Shown: positions 1-9,567, counted from the stretch's first letter. The stretch: 64,000 nt of DNA from Ovoidimarina sp963698645 (GCA_963698645.1 CAVORP010000001.1:1-64000), one strand, 5' to 3'. A program made the numbers and translations. The notes: generated from the letters alone by a model not told the origin.

Positions 1-2
1 CC

Positions 3-116
3 AATGCCATGCGGTTCTTTCGAGACGGCGGCGCCAAGTGGCTGGAACGGGGATGCGGGGCTACACTTTTGATACTGGCGGCTGTGCTCGCGAGCTACCG
101 TCGCACACAACTTTGA
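3..116 (+). CDS. C-terminal end of a LysE/RhtB-like exporter (partial)
   Basis: An open frame enters from the left edge and ends at TGA 114-116, giving about 37 residues. It has a basic stretch followed by a hydrophobic helix (LLILAAVLA) and a short basic tail. This resembles the last membrane helix of LysE/RhtB amino-acid exporters, where a final helix follows a short charged loop. Too little is present to be sure of the family. Confidence 0.4.
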   Translation, partial: NAMRFFRDGGAKWLERGCGATLLILAAVLASYRRTQL

Positions 117-403
117 TCAGTCCGGGAATGGGCGGCAATCCTCTCTCTGAGATCCGTTGCGCTTTGGTTCACATGTTTTTCCTCGGCATGTGAATAGTGC
201 CCCTCACTTGGACACCTTCTTGGTTCATATCATGCTGCCTGTTTTCAGGCCCCTCAGGCGCGACCCGGGAAGAACGTCACCCTTCAATTCGACGAATTTG
301 CGCGCAAGAGACTTGCGCCGCGTCATCACACAAGCTGGCACTCAACGTCTTCGGGGTCGCATCCAATGCGACGACGCCAATGCGTTTCGCACAAAGGCCT
401 CAT
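117..403. other. Intergenic region, nothing recognised
   Basis: This is the gap between the truncated exporter and the convergent LacI gene. Short overlapping open frames here have no recognisable protein character, and no clear hairpin terminator was seen. Confidence 0.4.
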
Positions 404-1423
404 TCAGCAGGACTGCCCCCGAACCAAGCGGAAACCGAGATCGACAAGCGCAGGTTCCGGCGAGTGCGCCCGAAGATCTACGTCGTCCGTAAGGAAAAGG
501 GCCGCGCGCCTTCCCATTTCCAGGCGCGGGGTTTCGATCGTGGTCAGGCGAATTGGAAATGCCTCAAGGAATGCGAGCCCGTTAAAGCCCGCTAGGGCGA
601 CCTTTTCGGGGATTGCGATTCCATTGCTGAGACAATGCATCATGCCCCCGGCCGCCAGATCGTCGTTGGAATAGTACAGAGCCTCCGGTGCGTCGCGTCT
701 CCCAAGCACTTCGGCCGTTATTCTGCGCCCGTCGACCATCGAAGAGGGTCCATCAATGACCCGGTCAAGCACCATTTGCGCGCCGGCCGCCTGGACAACC
801 TCGAAAAAGCCATTCTTCCGTTTGGATGCGCGTAGATCGCGTCCGCCCTGGCTTCCGATATAGCCAAACCGGCGGTAACCCCTTTCCAACATATAGCGCG
901 CCGTGACCCGGCCGGCCTCGGCCTGGGACATACCGAAGGCGGCTGACATCGGGACCCCATCGATATCCATGACCTCGGCAACACGCACACCGGCGGCCCG
1001 GATCGCGGCGCGCGTCGCGTCGGTATGCTCTAGTCCCGGCAGAACGATGCCGCGCGGACGCCAGGCCAGCAATTCGCGCACGATTTCCTCTTCGCGTTCG
1101 AGGGAGTATTCGCTGACGCCGAACACCGGCTGCATCATCCGGTCGGTCAGAGTGTCGTTGAGGCCAGTAAGAACCTCGGAAAACACCCGGTTGCCCAAGG
1201 TCGGCAAGACGACCGCGATCAGGGGCGTGGTCTCTTCCCGCAGGGCGCTGGCCAGACGGTTCTGCACATAGCCCAACTTGCGCGCGGCCTGCTCCACCCG
1301 CTCGCGGACCTCGTTCGAAGTCTTGCCCGCGCCACGCATCACCCTCGACACCGTCATCTGGCTGACTCCGGCCTCAGCCGCGATATCGTCCATCGTCGGC
1401 GCGGATGTCTTTCCCGAATTCAT
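404..1423 (-). CDS. LacI-family transcriptional regulator
   Basis: This 339-residue protein has a LacI-type helix-turn-helix at about residues 11-30 (core SQMTVSRVMRG) followed by a periplasmic-binding-protein-like effector domain. That is the normal layout and length for LacI/GalR regulators of the GntR (gluconate repressor) branch. It is divergent from the ABC operon starting at 1568. The shared intergenic region holds two identical 14-bp palindromes of LacI type. The inferred role is repression of the acid-sugar uptake and catabolic genes, relieved by a sugar acid or lactone. The effector cannot be read from sequence. Confidence 0.9.
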   Translation of the reverse strand: MNSGKTSAPTMDDIAAEAGVSQMTVSRVMRGAGKTSNEVRERVEQAARKLGYVQNRLASALREETTPLIAVVLPTLGNRVFSEVLTGLNDTLTDRMMQPVFGVSEYSLEREEEIVRELLAWRPRGIVLPGLEHTDATRAAIRAAGVRVAEVMDIDGVPMSAAFGMSQAEAGRVTARYMLERGYRRFGYIGSQGGRDLRASKRKNGFFEVVQAAGAQMVLDRVIDGPSSMVDGRRITAEVLGRRDAPEALYYSNDDLAAGGMMHCLSNGIAIPEKVALAGFNGLAFLEAFPIRLTTIETPRLEMGRRAALFLTDDVDLRAHSPEPALVDLGFRLVRGQSC

Positions 1424-1481
1424 CGCACATCGCCTTTCCAGATCGAACCGTGACGGACCACTAAGGACACAACGAATCGAG

Positions 1482-1534
1482 TTGACAAGTGTTTACGTAA
1501 ACATATTACTCAACTGGCGATGTTTACGTAAACA
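1482..1534 (+). promoter_or_regulatory. Promoter with two identical LacI-type operators
   Basis: A -35 box TTGACA (1482-1487) and a -10-like TATTAC (1504-1509) are 16 bp apart. The perfect palindrome TGTTTACGTAAACA occupies the spacer (1490-1503) and recurs identically at 1521-1534. The repeats are 31 bp apart, about three helical turns, so both could be bound on one DNA face. The central CG is typical of LacI-family operators, and the divergent LacI gene is the obvious binder. The ribosome site GGGAGGA lies at 1556-1562. Confidence 0.8.
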
Positions 1535-1567
1535 ACGAGATAAAACGCGCGAAATGGGAGGACCAGA

Positions 1568-2647
1568 ATGAAAAACGTGCTGCTGAGCTCAACTTTTTTG
1601 ATTGTCGCTGCCGGAGTGGCCGCGGCAGACACCTACAGGCCCGAATGCTTTGCGCCTGCGCCCGACACATCAACGATCAGCTATGAGGCCAAGGACGGCC
1701 CCTACAAGATTGCCTTCGTAAACGGCTTCGCAGGCAATGACTGGCGTATCGCGGCGATTCAGGCCTCGAAGGCCTGGGCGGCCCGACCGGAGAATGCCGC
1801 GAAGATCGAGGAATTCACGGTTGTCTCAGTAGGCAATGACAGCGCCGCGCAGATCGCAGCCATCGATAACTTCATGGCCGCGGGCTATGATGCGATCACG
1901 TTCATCGCGGTCAACCCGACCGCCTTCGAGCCGGTCATTCGCCGGGCCGAACGCTCCGGTACTGTCCTTGTACCGTTCGACAACGTTCTCGACACCGACA
2001 AGGTGGTGCAGATCAACGAAAGCCAGATCGAGCTTGGACGCCTGAAGGCACAGACCGTCATGGACGCCCTAGGCGGCACGGCTGACAAGATCCTGATGGT
2101 GAACGGCCTTCCTGGCAATGCCACGGACAGAGACCGCCGCGTCGGGATGATGAGTGTTCTGGAAAAGGTCGACGGGCTTGAGATCGTCGAAGTCGTAGGC
2201 AATTGGGACACCGGGACAAGCCAGAAGGTCGTCTCCGACGCGCTAGCAACACATGGCCAATTCGACGGTGTCGTGTCGCAGCACGGGGCTGCCGGAACGA
2301 TCAATGCGATGCAGGCCGCAGGACATCCGATCGTACCCATGGGTGTGGACGGCGAAAACGGCGTGCGCATGCTGATGGACGAACTGGACATCCCCGGGAT
2401 CTCGGCCAGCCAAGCACCGGCAATGTCGGCCGTGGCACTCGAGGCGGCTGTGGCCCTTCTTGAAGGAAACACCCTGCCACAGACGGTCTTCCTGCCGATT
2501 CCGCAGGTCAAGTCCGAGGATCTGGCCCCTGGGGTAAACTACTTCCCCGACCTGCCCAAATCCTTCAACACGGGTACGGGCTTCCCCGACTGTTTCGCTC
2601 CGTTCACGCCGGAAGAGTTGCTGGGTCAGACGGCTGACAACACCTGA
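1568..2647 (+). CDS. Sugar ABC transporter substrate-binding protein (RbsB-like)
   Basis: This 359-residue periplasmic binding protein has an N-terminal signal peptide of about 20 residues (a hydrophobic run ending near AAADTY) and a type I sugar-binding fold like RbsB (Peripla_BP_4). The ATG follows a strong GGGAGGA site by 5 nt. It is the first gene of an operon with a double ATPase and two permeases, and it lies directly behind the twin-operator promoter. The downstream dehydrogenase, kinase and isomerase suggest a four-carbon sugar acid or its lactone as ligand. That substrate is inference. Confidence 0.9.
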   Translation: MKNVLLSSTFLIVAAGVAAADTYRPECFAPAPDTSTISYEAKDGPYKIAFVNGFAGNDWRIAAIQASKAWAARPENAAKIEEFTVVSVGNDSAAQIAAIDNFMAAGYDAITFIAVNPTAFEPVIRRAERSGTVLVPFDNVLDTDKVVQINESQIELGRLKAQTVMDALGGTADKILMVNGLPGNATDRDRRVGMMSVLEKVDGLEIVEVVGNWDTGTSQKVVSDALATHGQFDGVVSQHGAAGTINAMQAAGHPIVPMGVDGENGVRMLMDELDIPGISASQAPAMSAVALEAAVALLEGNTLPQTVFLPIPQVKSEDLAPGVNYFPDLPKSFNTGTGFPDCFAPFTPEELLGQTADNT

Positions 2648-2663
2648 CCTGACCGACAAATCC

Positions 2664-2700
2664 GTTCCGTCCAGCGCAAGCGATTGCTGCTGGGCGGAAC
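2664..2700 (+). terminator. Intercistronic stem-loop after the binding-protein gene
   Basis: Two 12-nt arms (2664-2675 and 2689-2700) pair with a single G-U position around a 13-nt loop. There is no following T tract, so it is probably a partial terminator or a 3'-end stabiliser that raises binding-protein mRNA above the downstream transporter genes. Confidence 0.55.
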
Positions 2701-2721
2701 AGGTCTGACTGGAGCGCACAC

Positions 2722-4236
2722 TTGACCCTGAAGGATACCGCCATTGTTCGCCTTGAAGGCGTGTCAAAGCGCTATGGCGCCACGACAGCGCTGGATGACG
2801 TGGATTTCGCCTGCCAAGCGGGCGAAATCCACGCCATTCTGGGCGAAAATGGTGCGGGCAAATCCACACTCATGAAGCTCATATCCGGCGTGATCCAGCC
2901 GAGCGAGGGGCTCATCTTCGTCGATGGTACAGAAACCGTTCTGGCTACGCCGCGCGCTGCCGTAGACCATGGTTTGATCTGCATGTTTCAAGAACTTTCC
3001 CTCGTTCCCGACCTGACCGTGCGGGAAAACCTCATGCTTGGTGCGCCCGGGTCGGGTCTTGGTCGGCTGCCGCAGGGCATCGTCGAGCGCGCCCGCGAAG
3101 TGCTTTCGCAAATCGATGGTCACGGTATCCGTATGGGTGCACGCGTTGCCGATTTGAGCCTTGCGGAGCGGCAGCAAGTCGAGATCGCCAAGGCCTTTGC
3201 GCGCAATCCCCGGCTTTTGATCCTTGATGAGGCGACCTCGGCGCTCAATGCATCGGTTGTCGAAAAGGTTTTCGCGCTAATCCGAACGGAGTGTGCCCGC
3301 GGGGTCGGAGTGCTTTTCATTTCGCATCGCTTTCACGAGATCGAGGCACTGGCCCATCGGGTCTCGATCTTTCGAAATGGGGCGCATGTCGACAGCTTTG
3401 CCAATGGCGCTTACGACTATTCTGCGATCATCGCCAAGATGGTAGGCCGGAAGATAACCGACCTGTTCCCGGCCAAACCCCCTTCTCGCGTTGATGAAAA
3501 AGAGATCTTGCGGCTCGAGGGATATGGGTGGAACGACATGCTCTCGGACGTGTCTCTGACCCTGCGCAAGGGGCGCATTACTGGTCTGGGAGGTCTCGAT
3601 GGGCAAGGACAGGCCGCCGTGCTGCAGGGGCTGTTCGGACTGCTCAAACAGACCACGGGAAATATCATTCTTGCAGGCGACCCCATCAACCTGAGAAACC
3701 CCGGCGATGCAAAGCGCCCCGAGATCGGCATCGCGCTGGTGCCCGAAGACCGCAAGACCGAGGCTTTGATCCTCGACCAGAGCATCGCGGCCAACATGGA
3801 GCTTGCCGCCCTTGGCGTGCGCGGCGTGGACGCGAATGATCGCGCGCTGTATCAGCCCTTTATCGACGCGCTGGACCTCAAATACGCCTCGCTTGATCAG
3901 CCCGTTTCCCAGTTGTCCGGCGGCAACCAGCAGAAAGTGGCCCTAACGAAGTGGCTCGCTCTGAAACCCCGGTGCCTTTTGCTGGCCGATCCAACGCGGG
4001 GAATCGACGTAAAGACCAAGACCCAAATTTACGCGCTGTTGCGCAGGCTTGCCGATGAGGGAACCGCGATCCTTCTTCTGTCGACCGATTATGAAGAGTT
4101 CATCCATCTCTGCGACGAGACGCATATCTTCTACGACGGTCGCGTCGTGCGCCATCTGACCGGTGATGCAGTCACCGCCGAGAATATCTTGTCGGCCACG
4201 CTGAACCTTCCCGGGGCGGAGGCGGCCCATGCTTGA
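2722..4236 (+). CDS. Sugar ABC transporter ATP-binding protein (RbsA-like)
   Basis: This 504-residue tandem ATPase is of the RbsA/MglA type. The first half has Walker A GENGAGKST at about residues 41-49 and a signature region near 143. The second half has signature LSGGNQQKV near residue 399 and a degenerate Walker A (GLDGQGQ), as is usual for the family. The best start is TTG at 2722, preceded by GGAG at 2711-2714. The gene overlaps the next permease by 8 bp, indicating translational coupling. Confidence 0.93.
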   Translation: MTLKDTAIVRLEGVSKRYGATTALDDVDFACQAGEIHAILGENGAGKSTLMKLISGVIQPSEGLIFVDGTETVLATPRAAVDHGLICMFQELSLVPDLTVRENLMLGAPGSGLGRLPQGIVERAREVLSQIDGHGIRMGARVADLSLAERQQVEIAKAFARNPRLLILDEATSALNASVVEKVFALIRTECARGVGVLFISHRFHEIEALAHRVSIFRNGAHVDSFANGAYDYSAIIAKMVGRKITDLFPAKPPSRVDEKEILRLEGYGWNDMLSDVSLTLRKGRITGLGGLDGQGQAAVLQGLFGLLKQTTGNIILAGDPINLRNPGDAKRPEIGIALVPEDRKTEALILDQSIAANMELAALGVRGVDANDRALYQPFIDALDLKYASLDQPVSQLSGGNQQKVALTKWLALKPRCLLLADPTRGIDVKTKTQIYALLRRLADEGTAILLLSTDYEEFIHLCDETHIFYDGRVVRHLTGDAVTAENILSATLNLPGAEAAHA

Positions 4237-5194
4237 GAAGTTTCGCGCCAATCGCCGCGAGGCCATCGCGGTTGCGGTGCTCCTGACGCTGCTCACGATC
4301 TACCTCGGGACCCATCCCCGCGGCGCCTCGACCTATGTCCTGACGATCTGGGCGAACCAGTGCCTGATCCTTGCACTCGCGGCAATCGCACAGTTCTTTG
4401 CCGTGATCGTGCGCGGTATCGACCTGTCGGTCGGGGCGGTGATGGCGCTGACCAACACGCTGGCCTCCTATGTGCTTGTCGGAAGCGGCATCGAACTGGC
4501 AGGTGGTGTCGTTTTAGTTCTGCTTGCGGGGCTTGGCTGTGGGCTCGTAAACGGCATCCTCGTGGTGTATGGCCGCATTCAGCCCATCGTGGTGACGCTG
4601 GCTACCGCGTCGGTCTTTGTCGGTATGGCGCTCTTGTTGCGACCCACGCCGGGCGGACAGATCAACTACGATTTCGCGGATGCGATGACGCTGGACGTGC
4701 TGGGCATTCCCACCGCGCTTATCATCACGGCCGTGGTCATCGTCTGTTTCTGGGTTCCGTTGCGCCGCACCGGGCTGGGTCTTGGGCTTTACGCCATCGG
4801 GTCCTCAGAACAGGCTGCGTTCCAGTCGGGCATCCAGGTGCCAGTGATCCGCATGGCGTCTTTCGCGCTTGGCGGTTTCTTTGCTGGACTGGCCGGGCTC
4901 TACTTCAGTTTCGTCACCACAACCGGGGACGCGGGGATTGCGCCGAATTTCACCCTGAACGCCATTGCCGCCGTGGTTCTCGGCGGCGTGGCCCTGCGCG
5001 GTGGTGTGGGTTCGCTGATCGGGGCCGTGGCTGGCGCGTTCATCCTCAAGACCATCGGCGCTTTGATGTTCTTTTCGGGCCTGCCCCCTTTGGCACAACC
5101 CTTTGTCGAGGGACTGATCCTGGCCAGCGCCATCGCTATTGGCGGTGCAGACATCCTGCGCGTGCGCAACCGCCTGGAGGTGTTCGGACGATGA
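4229..5194 (+). CDS. Sugar ABC transporter permease (RbsC-like), first of two
   Basis: This 321-residue polytopic membrane protein belongs to the BPD_transp_2 family, with the characteristic VRGIDLSVGAVMAL segment and a late glycine-rich GGVALRGGVGS motif. It overlaps the ATPase gene by 8 bp and the second permease by 4 bp (ATGA at 5191-5194). Two non-identical permeases imply a heterodimeric channel, as in several CUT2 sugar importers. Confidence 0.92.
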   Translation: MLEKFRANRREAIAVAVLLTLLTIYLGTHPRGASTYVLTIWANQCLILALAAIAQFFAVIVRGIDLSVGAVMALTNTLASYVLVGSGIELAGGVVLVLLAGLGCGLVNGILVVYGRIQPIVVTLATASVFVGMALLLRPTPGGQINYDFADAMTLDVLGIPTALIITAVVIVCFWVPLRRTGLGLGLYAIGSSEQAAFQSGIQVPVIRMASFALGGFFAGLAGLYFSFVTTTGDAGIAPNFTLNAIAAVVLGGVALRGGVGSLIGAVAGAFILKTIGALMFFSGLPPLAQPFVEGLILASAIAIGGADILRVRNRLEVFGR

Positions 5195-6144
5195 CCGCCC
5201 TTGCCAAGCACCTGCCCGACCCCGACACGCTGATGCCCTTTGCCGGGACCATCGTGATGATCCTTTGCGGCAGCTTGTTCTTTCCGCAGATCCTGGGGGC
5301 TGCATACCTCGGCCAACAGCTTCAGATCGCGTCCTTCCTCGGTGTTATAGCCATGGGGGCCACGATGGTGATCCTCTTGGGTCATATCGATCTGTCGGTG
5401 CCATGGGTCTTGGGCGGCGCGGCGATCCTGTCGACCTCTCTGGCGGGGACCCAAGACCCACTCTTGACCGCAATTGCGATTCCGGCCGCCCTGATATTCG
5501 GGGCTGCGATCGGCCTTATAAACGGCTTTGGCGTCGCCATCCTGCGGATTCCGTCCATGGTCTGGACGATGGCCGTAAACTCGATGCTTCTGGGCCTTGC
5601 GGTTCTGAACACCGGCGGGTTCAACCCGAAGGGCGAGGCAAGCGGCACCATGACATGGCTGGCCTCTGGCAAGATTCTGGGCCTGCCCACGGCCTTTGTT
5701 GCGTGGATGGTGCTGACCATGGTGCTCGCCGCCTTTCTGCAGCGCACCGGGTTCGGCCGTTACCTCTCCTCGATCGGCTACAATGAAAAGGCGACGTTCC
5801 TGTCAGGGGTCTCGACCCCCTCGGTCATCTTTGCGGCATTCGCAATCGCCGGCCTTTGTTCCGCGTTCGGTGGCGTCTTGCTCGCCGGCTATGCAAATCA
5901 GGCCTATCAGTCGATGGGCGACCCCTATCTTCTGCCGACCATCGCAGCGGTCGTGATCGGCGGTACATCGATCCTGGGCGGGCGCGGAAGGCTCCTCGGC
6001 ACAGTTGGCGGGGTCCTGTTCATCACACTACTCACCTCGATCCTCTCGGTGATGCAGATCTCGAATGCCTGGCGGAGCATCATCTTTGGCGTGATCATCA
6101 TCGTCATGCTGCTGTTCCAGACCCTGCGCCGCAAGGAGACATGA
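5191..6144 (+). CDS. Sugar ABC transporter permease (RbsC-like), second of two
   Basis: The start is the ATG of the ATGA overlap with the preceding permease. A longer in-frame opening exists upstream but reads antisense-like sequence through the first permease and is not credible. The product is about 317 residues of BPD_transp_2 type, with GHIDLSVPWVLGG and IGGTSILGGRGR, the usual permease landmarks. It ends in another ATGA overlap with the lactonase gene, so the operon continues. Confidence 0.92.
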   Translation: MTALAKHLPDPDTLMPFAGTIVMILCGSLFFPQILGAAYLGQQLQIASFLGVIAMGATMVILLGHIDLSVPWVLGGAAILSTSLAGTQDPLLTAIAIPAALIFGAAIGLINGFGVAILRIPSMVWTMAVNSMLLGLAVLNTGGFNPKGEASGTMTWLASGKILGLPTAFVAWMVLTMVLAAFLQRTGFGRYLSSIGYNEKATFLSGVSTPSVIFAAFAIAGLCSAFGGVLLAGYANQAYQSMGDPYLLPTIAAVVIGGTSILGGRGRLLGTVGGVLFITLLTSILSVMQISNAWRSIIFGVIIIVMLLFQTLRRKET

Positions 6145-7104
6145 CCATGACCGCGACTTATGAGATTTTCGATCCGGCCTTTGCCGAGATGATCGACACG
6201 ACGATCCCGCCGGAGATCATCGCCGCGGGATTCATCTGGACCGAAGGGCCGGTCTGGCTAAGCGATTGCCTGTATCTTCAACGACATCCCGAACAAACGG
6301 ATGATGAAATGGACCGAGACCTCGGGTGTTTCGGTTGCGCTGCCCAATAGTGAATTTGCCAATGGCAACACACTGGACCGGGACGGTCGGATGGTGTCTT
6401 GCGAACATGGCGGCCGGCGGGTGATCCGCCGGCATGATCCCGAAGATCCGAACGCGGTCGAGATAATCGCCGACAGCTATGACGGCAAGCGGCTTAATTC
6501 ACCCAATGATGTCGTGGTGCGTTCGGACGGGTCGGTGTGGTTCACTGATCCACCCTACGGAATCAACTCGGATGTTGAAGGCTACCCGGCGGAAAGCGAA
6601 ATCGGGGGCTGCTACGTGTTCTGCGCCACTCCGGATGGAAAACTGATCGCCGTGGCCACAGATTTCGACAAACCCAATGGCCTCGCCTTTTCACCGGACG
6701 AGCGAAGGCTTTACGTGGCGGATTCCGGGGCCATTCGGGGGGCGAGTTTTCCGGGAATCGACTACACATTACCGCATCATATTCGCGTCTTCGACGTGGA
6801 TGGCACGACGCTCTCCGGCGGTATGGTCTTTGCCGAGATCGAACCGGGTGTGCCCGACGGGTTCCGCGTGGATCATGAGGGCCATATCTGGACCAGCGCC
6901 ATGGACGGCATCCGCTGTCTGACTCCCGGGGGCCAATGCCTTGGTAAGATCCGCTTGCCTGCGCCTACGTCGAACATCTGCTTCGGTGGTGCCGACGGAA
7001 CGGACATGTTCATCACCTCATCGGACAAGGTGTGGCGCGTCCGGTCCTCACGTCGGGACGCGACGCATCTCGATGCAATCGACCTCTCGGGAGACCGGTC
7101 ATGA
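6141..7104 (+). pseudogene. SMP-30/gluconolactonase-family lactonase, single frame break
   Basis: SMP-30 family enzymes are metal-dependent beta-propeller lactonases that open sugar lactones. Family landmarks are all present, but in two frames: EGPVWL in the first, and MMKWTE, CEHGGRRV, RLNSPNDVVV and WFTDPPYGI in the second. The break lies at about 6262-6280. Removing one base there restores the expected YFNDIP reading. ATG 6141 overlaps the permease stop. ATG 6147 is better spaced from AAGGAG (6133-6138). The gene is functional only if the break is a sequence error. It is placed to convert a lactone to the acid used by the next gene. Confidence 0.82.
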
Positions 7105-8006
7105 CAAAACCCTTGAATGTGGCCATCTTTGGTCTTGGCTCCATGGGATATGGCATGGCGCAATCGCTCTTGCGCGCTGGACACCGGACCTTTGGCTATG
7201 ACGTGAACGCGGACGCCGTTGCCCGGTTCACAGCCGAGGGAGGCGCGAAGGACACTCTTGGCGATATCGCAGGCACACTGGACGCGGTTGTGGTGGTTGT
7301 TCTGAACGCCGCACAGGCCGAGACGGTTCTGTTCGGTCTGGACGGCATCGTTCCGCTCCTTAAACCCGGAGCGGTCGTGATGTGCTGCCCGACCGTACAG
7401 CCAGAATTTGCCCGTCGGATGGAATCGCGCTGCAAGGAAGCAGGCGTTCATTATCTCGACGCACCGATTTCGGGTGGCTCGGCCAAGGCCGCGCAGGGCA
7501 AGCTGTCGGTCATGGCAGCCGGCACGCCCCAAGCATTTGCGGCGGCGAGACCGGTCTTGGACGCCTGTGCCGCAACGGTCTTCGAATTGGGAGATCATGC
7601 GGGACCCGGATCCGCGATGAAAGCGGTGAACCAACTCTTGGCGGGCGTGCATATCGCCGCCATGGCCGAGGCCATGACCTTTGGCATGACACAAGGCATC
7701 GATCCAAAAACCTTCATTGAGGTGATTCCGCAATGTGCGGGGACTTCATGGATGCTGGAGAACCGCGCGCCTCATATCGCTGCAGGCGACTATACTCCCC
7801 ATTCGGCGGTCGATATCTGGCCCAAGGATCTTGGCATCGTACTGGATATCGCACGTGGCGCCCGGTTCGGCGCGCCCATCGCGGCGGCGGCACTGCAACA
7901 ATATCTGGCGGCATCGGGCATGGGGCTGGGGCGCGAAGACGACGCCGCCGTGGCCAAGGTTTATGCCCGGAACGCAGGCCTGACGCTACCGGACATGGAT
8001 ACCTGA
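7101..8006 (+). CDS. ltnD: NAD-dependent 2-hydroxy acid dehydrogenase, L-threonate dehydrogenase (LtnD) type
   Basis: This 301-residue member of the 3-hydroxyisobutyrate dehydrogenase family has a Rossmann GLGSMG at residues 11-16, the substrate motif DAPISGG, and the catalytic lysine in the MKAVNQLL segment near residue 174. LtnD enzymes oxidise L-threonate at C2 to 2-oxo-tetronate, and DenD relatives act on D-erythronate. OtnK and OtnI homologues downstream support this branch of the family. The start is chosen at the ATGA overlap with the lactonase gene. L-threonate and D-erythronate cannot be distinguished here. Confidence 0.85.
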   Translation: MTKPLNVAIFGLGSMGYGMAQSLLRAGHRTFGYDVNADAVARFTAEGGAKDTLGDIAGTLDAVVVVVLNAAQAETVLFGLDGIVPLLKPGAVVMCCPTVQPEFARRMESRCKEAGVHYLDAPISGGSAKAAQGKLSVMAAGTPQAFAAARPVLDACAATVFELGDHAGPGSAMKAVNQLLAGVHIAAMAEAMTFGMTQGIDPKTFIEVIPQCAGTSWMLENRAPHIAAGDYTPHSAVDIWPKDLGIVLDIARGARFGAPIAAAALQQYLAASGMGLGREDDAAVAKVYARNAGLTLPDMDT

Positions 8007-8075
8007 TCCGCAGGTCAGAACTCAGCTGGAGGAAAAATGAGACGATCAAACGAAAAACCACATGGAGGAAACACA

Positions 8076-9032
8076 ATGAAGAGAACGATCAAACTGGCTG
8101 CTGGATACATCATGGGCATGGCCCTCGCTGTATCGGCGCAGGCGCAGGAGTTCCCGGAACGCCCTGTCAACCTCGTCGTCCCGTTCAATGCGGGCGGCGG
8201 CACAGACCTTCTGGTGCGCGGCTTTGCCCCGCATTTCGCAGAGGCCCTTGGCGGAGATGTGTTCGTGTCGAACATGGCGGGCGGTTCGGGGACTGTCGCA
8301 GCGGCGGCGCTGGCCGGTCAACGGCCGACGGGGTACCAATTGGGCTACTGGTCGGTCACAGTGGCCACGATCCAGCCTCAGATCAAGGAAGTGCCCTATG
8401 ACGTCGACAGCTGGGTACCCATCTGTTCGGTCGCAGCGTCACCCACCGTCTTGTTCACCAATGCCTCGAACGGCCTCACGACCGTCGACGAGATGAAGGC
8501 CGCGATCGAGGCGGCTCCCGGCACCTATCTTTTCGGCTCGTCCGGGCCGGGTGCGATGACCCACCTGACGACCGTGGCGGCGTTCGAGGGCCTCGGTCTG
8601 ATGGATAAGGTTAAGCACCTCCCCTTCCAGGGGTCGGGCCCGGCCCTTCAGGCCATGGCTGCGGGAACGATCCAGTTCTTTGGTGATACCGAAATCCTGA
8701 TGCAGCGTGGCGATTTCCGCCCGCTAATCGCCTTTTCGGACCAGAGGCTTGAGAATTTCCCCGATGTCCCAACAGCAACAGAGGTAGGCATCGCGGCACC
8801 GCTCAACGAACTCTATCTCTGGGGCGGTCTGTTCGCACCAGCGGGAACTGATCCGGCCGTGGTCACGAAATTGTCGGAGGCTTGCGGAGCCGCGGTGAAT
8901 TCCGAAGGTTTCCAGGAGTTTGCAGCCGAGACCCAAACGACGATCAATTTCCGCAACGCGGAAGAGTTCAACACCTTCTTCCGTGCGCAATACGAGGCCA
9001 ACGCGGCCATCATCGAAGCCGCGGGGCTTTGA
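8076..9032 (+). CDS. tctC: Tripartite tricarboxylate transporter substrate-binding protein (TctC/Bug)
   Basis: This 318-residue secreted binding protein has a signal peptide ending at about AQAQEF and the Bug-family start ERPVNLVVPFNAGGGTD. The start at 8076 is preferred over an upstream in-frame ATG because GGAGGAAA lies just before it and the signal peptide begins there. With TctB and TctA it forms a TTT uptake system, normally for carboxylates. Its position between dehydrogenase and kinase suggests it imports the free sugar acid, alongside the ABC importer. Confidence 0.9.
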   Translation: MKRTIKLAAGYIMGMALAVSAQAQEFPERPVNLVVPFNAGGGTDLLVRGFAPHFAEALGGDVFVSNMAGGSGTVAAAALAGQRPTGYQLGYWSVTVATIQPQIKEVPYDVDSWVPICSVAASPTVLFTNASNGLTTVDEMKAAIEAAPGTYLFGSSGPGAMTHLTTVAAFEGLGLMDKVKHLPFQGSGPALQAMAAGTIQFFGDTEILMQRGDFRPLIAFSDQRLENFPDVPTATEVGIAAPLNELYLWGGLFAPAGTDPAVVTKLSEACGAAVNSEGFQEFAAETQTTINFRNAEEFNTFFRAQYEANAAIIEAAGL

Positions 9033-9038
9033 TGCGAC

Positions 9039-9070
9039 GGACGGGCGCCACGTTGGTTTGGCGCCCGTCC
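9039..9070 (+). terminator. Stem-loop after tctC
   Basis: Perfect 11-bp GC-rich arms (9039-9049 and 9060-9070) enclose a 10-nt loop, followed by TTTC. It lies between the binding protein and the membrane subunits. It probably causes partial termination or stabilises the tctC message. Confidence 0.6.
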
Positions 9071-9104
9071 TTTCAACGGTCCAAGCAGAACGGAGTGATG
9101 TACC

Positions 9105-9557
9105 ATGGGCGCATTGAGTGAGCGCAGGATCACCTCGCTGGTACTGTTGCTGATTTCAGCAGGCCTGTTGTCCAATACCTTTGGGCAGCAATATGCAGAT
9201 CTGGGCGGCGCTTTCAGCCCGATGTTCTTTCCCCGGATCATCCTCTGGATTTGGTTTGGCCTTGCCGCATTGGATCTTGCCTCGGAACTTCTGCACCGCA
9301 GGGAGACTGACCGACCCCAGATGGTGCGCGTCGTGGTGATCGCCTTCGGAACGCTCGCGTTTCTCTGGGCAATGACCCGGCTCGGTTTCTTTCTGTCGGC
9401 AGTGCCCTTCACCGCGCTGGCGCTGATCACGCTGGACGCGCGCCAGCCTCTGCCATTGCTTGCAGTATCCGTCGGCGCGCCAATGGCTCTGGTTGCCCTG
9501 TTCAACCATGTCCTGACCCTGCCCCTGCCCACATCCCCCTTCGCTTGGTGGTTCTGA
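9105..9557 (+). CDS. tctB: TTT small membrane subunit (TctB)
   Basis: This 150-residue protein has about four hydrophobic helices and lies between TctC and TctA, as is typical for the weakly conserved TctB subunit. The assignment rests mostly on size, hydropathy and position. An out-of-frame ATG lies just upstream. The ATG at 9105 gives the usual short cytoplasmic N-terminus. Confidence 0.85.
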   Translation: MGALSERRITSLVLLLISAGLLSNTFGQQYADLGGAFSPMFFPRIILWIWFGLAALDLASELLHRRETDRPQMVRVVVIAFGTLAFLWAMTRLGFFLSAVPFTALALITLDARQPLPLLAVSVGAPMALVALFNHVLTLPLPTSPFAWWF

Positions 9558-9567
9558 GGAATGCGCA

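Noticed and set aside
157..595. Small overlapping open frames near the left edge
   Set aside because: They overlap each other and partly the LacI gene, have biased low-complexity composition and no start-site signals.
4360..6144. A 594-residue permease with a long N-terminal extension
   Set aside because: The first 277 residues are an out-of-frame reading of the preceding permease. The real start is ATG 5191 in the ATGA overlap.
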